A stretch of DNA of 64,000 bases, from NCBI GenBank assembly GCA_003388555.1, contig QQVD01000033.1, forward strand, positions 1 through 64,000, in the 5' to 3' direction. Shown one piece after another: positions 25,035 to 32,111 of this stretch (position 1 is the stretch's first letter; each line of letters opens with the position of its first letter). Source of the stretch: Acidobacteriota bacterium. GTDB lineage: Bacteria; Acidobacteriota; Thermoanaerobaculia; Multivoradales; Multivoraceae. The translations under genes and the position numbers were made by a program. Under the pieces are notes generated by a model. The model saw only the letters and a list, made by a program, of their open reading frames with translations, was not told the origin of the DNA and did not search any database.

Positions 25035-27221
25035 TCAGCCGCCGATGCGGATCGGCAGCGAGGCGTTCGCCTGCTGCGACGTCGCCAGGTTGCGCACGGT
25101 GACCAGCAGGGTGTACTCGCCCGGTGCCAGCGAGCCGGCCTGGAACTCGGCCGCCAGTCGGCTGACGCCGCTGGCATTGCCGGCGTCGTTCGCCAGCGAG
25201 ATCTCGGCCGGCTCGACGTCGCCGTCGGCGGTGATCACCTGGGCGCTGGCGGTGAGCGAGCCGGCACCGGCGTTGTGCGCAAAGAGGTAGAGCGGCAGGG
25301 TGCCGCCCTTGGCGACCGTCGGATGCGCCGCGGGCAGGAACGGCTGTCCCTCCATCATGAAGGGAAACTCGACCCCCTCGCGCTGCTCGCCCTCTTCCTC
25401 GCGCGCCAGCACCCACGTGCCGATCGGTTCGGGGGCCAGCGGCGGCACCAGCGACAGGTTCGCCGACGTCGTGTCGGGCACCTCGAGGGTGGTCACCTCG
25501 AGGCCGCTCGCCCCGGTGGCCGCGTTGCGCACCAGGACGCGCAGCGTGTACTCGCCCGGATTGAGATCGAGATGGCCGAAGTACTTGAGCCCGGTCTGCT
25601 TCAGCAGCGGCCCGGTCTGGCCGACGTCGAGGCCGAGAGGCCGGGCGAAGAAGTCCCGCACCGTGCCCTCGGAGTCCTGGGCGTAGGCGTAGATCTCGAC
25701 CGGCAGCACGCCCTCGCTCTGGCCCGCGGTGAGGCTCTGCCCCTCGAGCTCGAGCAGCACCGGCACGTAGCTCTTCTGGCCCGGCACCGGGAAGGGCGTG
25801 GCCAGCGCCGAGAGGCCGATGGCGCCCCCCTCCTCGCCGCCGACGACCTTCTGGGCGATGCGCAGACGGCGCTCCATCGGGCTCTGCTGGTCGTAGGGAC
25901 GGGTCGGGTAGTAGCCGGGACGGTGGGTCACCCGGGCGCCCCGCGGCGCGTTCTTGAGCTTCACCTCGATGTTGCGGAACTTACCGTCGTACTCGAGGTC
26001 CTTCGGCTGATAGCCGAGCAGGTAGGTGACGCTGGTGCGCTGCAGCATCTCCTGCATCGCGCTGCCGAGGTTGTTGTAGTTGGTGAACATCTCGCCGCCG
26101 GTCTCGTTGGCCATGTAGAAGAGCCCGTCGGCGTTCTTGTTGTGGGTGCCGGCGACCAGGCCGCCGATGTCGATCGTCTGGATCACCGCATCGGCCGCCT
26201 GGAACGCGTCGGCCATGCGGCGCATGGCGCCCTGGGCCTCGCTGTTGCCGAAGCGGGCGTCGTTGTCGACCTCCCAGGTGCGGCCTTCGCCGGCCTTGGC
26301 GGCCTCCTCCATCATGCGCTGCTGCTCCTGCGGGCTCATGCCGGAGGTGCCGGTGAGCACCGAGCTGTCGAAGCCCTCGGAGAGGAAGAGCACGTGCTTG
26401 CGCCCTTCGACGGCGGCGAGCATGCCGGCGATCGCCTCGAGCGAGCTGGTCATCGCCGCGAGGTCGTTCTTCGCCTGGTCCATCGCCTCGCGCGAGCGCA
26501 TGTGCGCCGTGGCGGTGCGCTGGTCCTGGAGCTCGGCCTGGGCGTCGAAGCCGGCGCCGGCGGTCTGCGCGGCCTCACCGGGATCGGCGTCGAGATCGCC
26601 GACCACCAGCCCGAGCGGGTCGACGTTCGCCTGGCGCCCCGCCTCGACGACGCCGAGAGCGTAGAACGCCTGGCGGATCTGGTTGCGATCGGGGGTGAAG
26701 CCGAGCACCAGCTGCGGGCCGCGCGACTGCGAGTAGGTCGCCACCGCCACCAGGTCGGTGGGATGCAGGCCGTCGAGCACCAGCTCGGAGGCGGCCTTCT
26801 GCGCCCGCACGATCGACTGCGGGTCGGTCGACGAGAGATCGAAGAGGGCGAGGAAGTGGCGACGGGCCGCCACCGGGATGTCGGTGTTGGCGACCTCCTG
26901 TTCGGTGACCGAGAGGTCGACCATCTCGAACGAGACGATGTCCTGCTTCTTGCGCCCCTCGACGATCTCGAAGTTGTCTTTGGTGAGGCCCTTCAGCGGG
27001 TCGCCGTCGACGACGACCTGCACCGGGACCTCGACCAGGGTGACGGTCGTGGTGTCGTCGAACTGGCGGCGCTGCGCCAGACTCGAGGCGGCTGCCAGCA
27101 GCAGCGCCACGGCGAGCAGGCCGAGCATGGGCAGACCGATTCGTCGGCCGCGGCCGGGCGGGGAGGCCAGGCCTAGCGGGCCGGAAGTACCTCTGGGTCG
27201 GTTGGGGGGCGACTTCTGCAT
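25035..27221 (-). CDS. Exported VWFA-related protein, acidobacterial type
   Basis: 728 residues from an ATG with AAAGGA about 9 bp upstream. The signal peptide is IGLPMLGLLAVALLLAAASS (residues ~28-48). The family start TTTVTLVEVPVQVVVDGDPL, then GLTKDNFEIVEGRKKQDIVS leads into the VWA domain with a near-canonical metal site (LALFDLSSTDPQSIV, D-x-S-x-T). LVAVATYSQSRGPQLVLGFT, HVLFLSEGFDSSVL and TYLLGYQPKDLEYDGKFRNI follow. The C-terminal ~250 residues hold beta-sandwich segments with PGEYTLRVLVRNAATGASG and PGEYTLLVTVRNLATSQ, shared with the next gene. It lies head-to-tail behind the third VWFA gene with a 150-bp gap. Function is unknown; adhesion or complex assembly at the envelope is inferred. 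Confidence 0.88.
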   Translation of the reverse strand: MQKSPPNRPRGTSGPLGLASPPGRGRRIGLPMLGLLAVALLLAAASSLAQRRQFDDTTTVTLVEVPVQVVVDGDPLKGLTKDNFEIVEGRKKQDIVSFEMVDLSVTEQEVANTDIPVAARRHFLALFDLSSTDPQSIVRAQKAASELVLDGLHPTDLVAVATYSQSRGPQLVLGFTPDRNQIRQAFYALGVVEAGRQANVDPLGLVVGDLDADPGEAAQTAGAGFDAQAELQDQRTATAHMRSREAMDQAKNDLAAMTSSLEAIAGMLAAVEGRKHVLFLSEGFDSSVLTGTSGMSPQEQQRMMEEAAKAGEGRTWEVDNDARFGNSEAQGAMRRMADAFQAADAVIQTIDIGGLVAGTHNKNADGLFYMANETGGEMFTNYNNLGSAMQEMLQRTSVTYLLGYQPKDLEYDGKFRNIEVKLKNAPRGARVTHRPGYYPTRPYDQQSPMERRLRIAQKVVGGEEGGAIGLSALATPFPVPGQKSYVPVLLELEGQSLTAGQSEGVLPVEIYAYAQDSEGTVRDFFARPLGLDVGQTGPLLKQTGLKYFGHLDLNPGEYTLRVLVRNAATGASGLEVTTLEVPDTTSANLSLVPPLAPEPIGTWVLAREEEGEQREGVEFPFMMEGQPFLPAAHPTVAKGGTLPLYLFAHNAGAGSLTASAQVITADGDVEPAEISLANDAGNASGVSRLAAEFQAGSLAPGEYTLLVTVRNLATSQQANASLPIRIGG

Positions 27222-27370
27222 CGTACGGTTCCTTTCGCGGAGTGGGCCCCGCAGCGGCGACGCGAAGGCGCCGCGTCATGGTGTTCTCGGGGACCGGGTC
27301 GGTCGGGATGGAGGGAGTCTATGTCGGCGATCCGGCGCCCGCTCGGGCACAGGGATCCGGAGCACCGGGC

Positions 27371-29614
27371 TCAGCTGTTGACCCGCAGGTCGATCTCGCT
27401 CGTTGTCTGTGAGTTCGAGGCCGGGTCGGTGAGGGTCACGACGAGGGTGTAGTCGCCTGCTGCGAGGCCGTCGCCGATGAACTTCGCCTTCACCTTGTCG
27501 AGCCCGGTGATGCCGGTGACGGTGCGATCCAGGACCACCAGCCTGCCGCCGGAGACGACGCTGCCGTCGGCGGAGCGCACCACGGAGTCGAAGCGCGGCT
27601 CCTGGTCACCGAGGTTGTAGGCCACCAGGCACAGGCTCGCCTCGCTGTCGACGGCGACCTGCGGCCGTGCGGCGGGCACGAAGGGCTGGCCTTCGACGGT
27701 GAAGGGGTAGACCAGCGTCTCCTGGTCGGCGGTCGTCGACTCGCGCACCAGCAGCCACGACCCCGGCGCCTCGAGGAAGAAGGGCGGCAGCAGTGCCAGC
27801 TCGTCGTCGAGCTCGGGGATCAGGAGGCTCTGCGAGCGCACCCCCGTGCGGCCGGTGGTGGCGTTGCGCGCCAGCACCCGCACCGAGTACTCGCCCGGCG
27901 GCAACTCGACGTGGCCGTAGTACTTGACGCCGCTGTCGCGGATGCCGTCCGAGCCTTCCTCGAGGGTGAGGGTGACCAGCTGGGTGAAGAAGTCGCGCAT
28001 GCGGCCGCTGGTGTCGGTCACGTAGGCGTAGAACTCGACTCCCAGCAGTCGTCCCTCGTGGCCCTGCATGAGGTCGGCGCCGCTGGCCTCGATGATCACC
28101 GGCACGTAGGCCATCTCGCCGCCCGAGCGGAAGGCGGCGGTGAGCACGTCGAGAGAGACGTCGTCTTCGACCACCGCGTTGGCGATCAGGTCCGAGGCGA
28201 GGAGCTGGCGCTCGATCGGGCTCAGCTGCTCGTAGGGCTGCGGCGCGTAGTAGCCCGAGCGGTGCGACAGTCGGGCGCCGCGGCCCGCCTTGGCGCGCAC
28301 CCGGATCGGGTGGAAGGAGCCGTCGGCGACCACGTCGTCGGCCCGGAACGTCAGCAGATAAGTGACCGAGGAGCTCTCGAGCACGTCGCGCAGCTGGGCC
28401 TCGAAGTTGTTGGCGTCCTTGAACAGCTGGCCGCCGGTGCCGTCGGCGATCCAGAACAGCGCGTCTCTCGACACCCGCTGAACGTTGCTTTCGAATCCGG
28501 TCTCGGTGGTGAGGCCACTGGTGTCGACGATCTGCAGCACGGCATCGGAGCGTTTGAAACGTTCGATCATCAAGTTGACATCGCTCTGCAGCTGCGTGTT
28601 GCCGAAACGATCGTCGTTGTCGACCAGGAAGATGTTGCCGAGAAGAATGTTGAGAGTGTCGCTCTCACTCTCGGGATCCTGGCTGTCGGGTTGGCGCCCG
28701 AGCAGCAGCCTGCCGTCGAAACCTTCTGTGAAGTAAACCAGGTGTTTGCGTCCTCTGATTGAATCGAGGATGTCACCGATCTCTCCCAGCGACTGGGTCC
28801 ACGAGGCGATGCGGGCGCGCTCGAAGCTCTTACCGGTGCGCTGCATCGTCTTCTCGAGGATCTCGACGTAGGCCTGCGCCGCCTGGGCCCGGAAGTCGGC
28901 GCCGAGCTCGACCGAGGGCGCTTCGCCGGAGCCCGAGTTGGAAGCCAGCGCCCCTTCGGTCTCGACGAAGAACTGCAGTGGATCGAGCCCGGCCCGGTTG
29001 AGCATCTCGGGAGATTCGAGGTTCTCGATGGCGCGTGCGAGCTGAGAGCGATCGGGGGTGAAGGTGAGGACGAGCTTGAAGCCGAACTCGACGCTGTGGG
29101 TGGCGACGGCCGCGAGGTCGGTGGGGTGCATCGATCCGGCGACGAAGCTCTGTGCCGCCTCGCGCGCTCGCAGCACCGAGGTCGGGGACGAGAACGACAG
29201 GTCGAAGAGGAAGAGGAAGTGGCGACGGGCGGAGGGAGGGATGGCCTCGCGGGCGCGGTCCTCCAGCCCCGGTTCGGGATCGATCTCGCGTAGGTCGACG
29301 ACTTCGAAGCGGGTGATCTCGCGTTGCTCGTTGCCGTCGAAGATCTCGAAGTCCTCGGCGGTGAGCCCGCGGATCGAGGCCCCCTTGCGGTCGGTGACGT
29401 TGACCGGCACCTGGACCTCGAGCACCGAGGCGCGGTCGGAGAAGCGCTCGAGATCTTCGGGCGAGGTGCGGGAGGGGCCGTCGTTCTCGACGTCGTCTCG
29501 GCCCGGGGGCTGTGGCGCGGGGCTGGCGAGCGCGGCACCGACGAGGACGAGAGCCAGCACAGCTGCGATGGTCGATGGAAGCGCGGCCCGGGAGTGTCTG
29601 GCTCGTCGAAACAT
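27371..29614 (-). CDS. Exported VWFA-related protein, acidobacterial type (paralogue)
   Basis: 747 residues. I place the start at the ATG 29612-29614, which has AGGAGG 7 bp upstream, rather than at the open frame's upstream limit. The signal peptide is AALPSTIAAVLALVLVGAAL. After VLEVQVPVNVTDRKGASIRG, then LTAEDFEIFDGNEQREITRF comes a VWA domain with a canonical MIDAS, FLFDLSFSSPTSVL (D-x-S-x-S), followed by KHLVYFTEGFDGRLL and SSVTYLLTFRADDV. The C-terminal part has the same PGEYSVRVLARNATTGRTG and AGDYTLVVTLTDPAS beta-sandwich repeats as its downstream neighbour, so the two are recent paralogues. It probably shares a transcript with that neighbour. Confidence 0.88.
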   Translation of the reverse strand: MFRRARHSRAALPSTIAAVLALVLVGAALASPAPQPPGRDDVENDGPSRTSPEDLERFSDRASVLEVQVPVNVTDRKGASIRGLTAEDFEIFDGNEQREITRFEVVDLREIDPEPGLEDRAREAIPPSARRHFLFLFDLSFSSPTSVLRAREAAQSFVAGSMHPTDLAAVATHSVEFGFKLVLTFTPDRSQLARAIENLESPEMLNRAGLDPLQFFVETEGALASNSGSGEAPSVELGADFRAQAAQAYVEILEKTMQRTGKSFERARIASWTQSLGEIGDILDSIRGRKHLVYFTEGFDGRLLLGRQPDSQDPESESDTLNILLGNIFLVDNDDRFGNTQLQSDVNLMIERFKRSDAVLQIVDTSGLTTETGFESNVQRVSRDALFWIADGTGGQLFKDANNFEAQLRDVLESSSVTYLLTFRADDVVADGSFHPIRVRAKAGRGARLSHRSGYYAPQPYEQLSPIERQLLASDLIANAVVEDDVSLDVLTAAFRSGGEMAYVPVIIEASGADLMQGHEGRLLGVEFYAYVTDTSGRMRDFFTQLVTLTLEEGSDGIRDSGVKYYGHVELPPGEYSVRVLARNATTGRTGVRSQSLLIPELDDELALLPPFFLEAPGSWLLVRESTTADQETLVYPFTVEGQPFVPAARPQVAVDSEASLCLVAYNLGDQEPRFDSVVRSADGSVVSGGRLVVLDRTVTGITGLDKVKAKFIGDGLAAGDYTLVVTLTDPASNSQTTSEIDLRVNS

Positions 29615-29804
29615 CGGCTGCCTCCTGTGCGAAGGGCGGCACGTCCAGGACTCGGCGCCGCCGGGCCTCACGCCCTGCTGTTCTCGGTGATCTCTCAGGA
29701 TGGCGAAGTCTGCTCTCGCTTGTTCACTCACGTGGCTCTTCGGGGCTTCGATCCGATCGTCGGGAACGGTCGTTCGGCGCCGGCGACGCGGCCTCCTCCG
29801 AACG

Positions 29805-31091
29805 TCACCGCGGCTCGCGACTCGAGGGCGGCGCGCCGCGTTCGAGCAGTCCAGCATACCTCCGCGCCTCCGGATCGGTGGCGTCGAGCTTGAGCGCTCT
29901 CGACACATGGTGCTTCGCTTCGTCGAGCCTGCCGAGCGCCAGGTAGACCTTGGTGAGACCTACGTGCACCTCGGGCAGGTTGTTGTCCGTCTGCCATGCC
30001 TGGCGCATGAACTCGAGCGCCCGCGGCTGATCTCCGCGGGTCAGCGCCAGCTCGCCGCGGTAGATGTAATAGAACGGGTTGCCCTGATTCGCGTCGTCGA
30101 GCTGAGCGAACAGCCGCTCGGCCTCCTCCTCGAAGCCGAGCTCCTGCTGGATCCGCGCCAGGTTGCCGAGCAGGGGCACGTTGCCGGGTGAGAGCTCGAG
30201 GCCGGCGCGCAGCACGCGATCGGCCTCCTCGAGGTCGCCGAGGCGGCGGTAGGCGATGCCGAGGTTGTTGATCGCCTTGTCGAAGCTGGGGGAGAGCGAG
30301 GTCGCGATCTGCAGGTAGGGCAGCGCCTCTTCGTCGCGGCCGTCCATCAGCGCCTCGGCGCCGAGGTTGTTGTAGAAGTGCGCCATCGCCTGGAAGTCGT
30401 CGATCGGCTCGAAATCGCGGTAGGCCTTCGGGCGGTAGGGGAGGAAGTCGAAGGTCGAGAGCTGGCCGTCGAGATAGGCGCCGGCGACGATGTGCCCGCG
30501 GCTGACCACCACGCCGTCCTGGTACGACCAGCGCTGGTAGTCCTGCACCTCGACGTAGAAGGGATTGAGGCGGAACGAGCGGCCGAGACCGACGAAGAGA
30601 TTGACGAACGACAGGCAGTTGCCCTGGCGGGCGGCGAAGGTCCCGGTGGCGGTGCGGGTGGGCAGCAGCTGGTACTCGAGATCGAGATCGTCGAACACGT
30701 AGCGCACCAGCGCGCTGGCGCGCGCCTGATCGCTGCCGGCCACGTTCACCCGCCCCGCCGCGGCCTCGACGATCTCCTGCGGCACCTCGAAGGGCACCGT
30801 GAGCTGGCTCAACAGGTGCGGGGGCAGTCGGCGATCGAGCTCCTGCTCGAGGATGAGCTCGGCGCCGGGGGCGGTGTAGGCGCTGCAGCCGGCGAGGCTC
30901 GCCGCCGCCAGCCCGGCGATCCAGAGGAGACTCGCTGCGCGCCGCGCTCGCTCGAGCGCGCGCCCTGCCGCGGGGCGACCGGGTCGTCGTCTACCGCTTC
31001 GGCGACAGGAGACGAGCGTGGCGCCGGCCGGGCGATGGAGGGAGGGCCGGGTCGATGGCGAGATCGAGGAGATGAGATGCCGCCGAGGCAT
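29805..31091 (-). CDS. Lipoprotein with transglutaminase-like domain and TPRs
   Basis: 428 residues from the ATG at 31089-31091; the frame also allows an upstream TTG at 31130. The lipoprotein signal SLLWIAGLAAASLAGCSAY puts Cys near residue 70, with an unusually long Arg-rich N-terminus before it. The transglutaminase-like segment follows, with the catalytic-type Cys in ARQGNCLSFVNLFVGLGR and a His in VVSRGHIVAGAYLDG. TPRs run from about residue 240 (AHFYNNLGAEALMDGRDEEA, then DKAINNLGIAYRRLGDLEEA and EVHVGLTKVYLALGRLDEAK). The arrangement is common for exported acidobacterial and gammaproteobacterial transglutaminase-TPR lipoproteins. It could act as a peptidase or cross-linking enzyme at the outer membrane. 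It lies just upstream of the VWFA pair on the same strand. Confidence 0.83.
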   Translation of the reverse strand: MPRRHLISSISPSTRPSLHRPAGATLVSCRRSGRRRPGRPAAGRALERARRAASLLWIAGLAAASLAGCSAYTAPGAELILEQELDRRLPPHLLSQLTVPFEVPQEIVEAAAGRVNVAGSDQARASALVRYVFDDLDLEYQLLPTRTATGTFAARQGNCLSFVNLFVGLGRSFRLNPFYVEVQDYQRWSYQDGVVVSRGHIVAGAYLDGQLSTFDFLPYRPKAYRDFEPIDDFQAMAHFYNNLGAEALMDGRDEEALPYLQIATSLSPSFDKAINNLGIAYRRLGDLEEADRVLRAGLELSPGNVPLLGNLARIQQELGFEEEAERLFAQLDDANQGNPFYYIYRGELALTRGDQPRALEFMRQAWQTDNNLPEVHVGLTKVYLALGRLDEAKHHVSRALKLDATDPEARRYAGLLERGAPPSSREPR

Positions 31092-31168
31092 GGTGTCACC
31101 GACGGCGCCGGGGGTGGCGATGGGCGTCAAGGGCTGACTCTGGGAGGTTACGGGCGGTGACTCTTCGA

Positions 31169-31226
31169 GAGCGGAATTCGAGAGCGGAATGCTGGAGCGG
31201 AATGCTGGAGCGGAATGCTGGAGCGG
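31169..31226. repeat. 13-bp tandem repeat
   Basis: The unit gagcggaatgctg occurs three times perfectly (31182-31220), with one diverged copy before it and a partial copy after it. It lies just upstream of the lipoprotein gene start. Confidence 0.85.
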
Positions 31227-31380
31227 AGAGCGTGGACCCGCCCATCGTGCGGGACGGCCGCGTGGCGGTGATCGGCCTGGTTGGGCGAAGCGCCGAGAAC
31301 CGCCGGGCTACAACGAGTCGATCGCGGCAGGATGTTCCGACCTGGAGGCCGGCGGCCTCTCGGCGCCGGGCTACGTTCGC

Positions 31381-31424
31381 ATCCGAGCGAAATCCGAGCG
31401 CAATCCGAGTGCAATCCGAGAGAC
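31381..31424. repeat. 11-bp tandem repeat
   Basis: Four copies of atccgagNgNa-type units (31381, 31392, 31403, 31414), differing at two or three positions. It lies in the same non-coding region as the 13-bp repeat, 155 bp further on. Confidence 0.8.
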
Positions 31425-31932
31425 GCCCGACCGTTCCGGCTCGTCGGCCCTGACGGATCGCCCTTCTCGCCGGCGGATCCGGTCTTCGGTCCTGGCTCCT
31501 TGGGAGGTCGAGGGAAGCAAGCTCCGGTCCAGCTTCCGGGTTCGCGCTCCCGCAGCGCCGTAGCGCCCCGCGGAAGCATCGCTGCGCCGGCGGAGGGCTG
31601 TCTCGAGACTGCCGAAAGGTGGCTCACAGGGTCGGCCTCCGTGCCTCCCGCTCGTTCCTCTGCCTCGCAGCGACAGGCTCCGTGGGCGCAGGGACTTGCG
31701 TCCGTCGATCACGCCGAGTGGCCCGGCGCCAGGCGGGCGCGCGGGCGCCGCCGCGCGGGTGGACAGCAGTGCCCCGGTGCCGGGACGGGCCTCTTCGCCT
31801 TGGCTCATTCATCTCCGCCCGGACTGGACGCGGACCCGGTTCGCCGCTATCCTCCGCCTCAATCCATTGGATCGAGCCCGCCGGGGATCGTTCAGAGCTT
31901 TGGAGAGCTCGCGAGCAGGACCCGCGCAAATT

Positions 31933-31944
31933 TGGCACGTGCCA
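31933..31944. promoter_or_regulatory. Perfect 12-bp palindrome upstream of the sigma-54-type promoter
   Basis: TGGCACGTGCCA is perfectly self-complementary and lies about 65 bp upstream of the -24 element. This is a typical place for an enhancer-binding-protein or regulator site. No regulator gene is adjacent. Confidence 0.4.
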
Positions 31945-32008
31945 CTTTGGCGGCGCTCGAATGCCCGAATCTGCAGCACTTACGGTCGTCTCTCGAGATG
32001 GCCCAAGA

Positions 32009-32024
32009 TGGCACAGCCATTGCT
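32009..32024 (+). promoter_or_regulatory. Sigma-54 (-24/-12) type promoter for the Oar-like receptor
   Basis: TGGCACAGCCATTGCT matches the consensus TGGCACrN4TTGCw at every fixed position. The GG (32010-32011) and GC (32022-32023) dinucleotides are separated by the required 10 bp. Transcription would begin near 32035, giving a leader of about 77 nt. Activity would need RpoN and an enhancer-binding protein encoded elsewhere. Confidence 0.6.
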
Positions 32025-32111
32025 GCTCTTGTGCTGCAAGCCAAAACCGCGTCTTCGCCCGGCCCGTGGCCGGGGCTACGGGGCGCACCAACCACAAGGG
32101 AGTTTTCCTAG

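Larger units (their letters stand above)
31092..32111. other. One-kilobase non-coding region upstream of the Oar-like receptor
   Basis: The longest gene-free stretch of the window. Several overlapping frames are open (for example 31281-32111 plus), but their translations are low-complexity and none has a usable start. It contains two short tandem repeats near its left end, a 12-bp palindrome at 31933-31944, and a sigma-54-type promoter at 32009-32024. The long spacer would accommodate upstream activator sites. Confidence 0.6.

Noticed and set aside
24996-27176. 726-residue plus-strand frame opposite a VWFA gene
   Set aside because: Antisense shadow with no ribosome-binding site and no domain; the minus-strand gene is well supported.
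31169-31424. CRISPR array
   Set aside because: Units of 11 and 13 bp are directly abutting with no spacers, and no cas genes are present.
31933-31950. Second sigma-54-like site at the palindrome
   Set aside because: The -24 half matches but no TTGC follows at the right distance; only 32009-32024 has both halves correctly spaced.
31281-32111. 276-residue plus-strand frame filling the gap before the receptor
   Set aside because: Low-complexity translation, crosses the proposed sigma-54 promoter and ends at the receptor start; judged non-coding.
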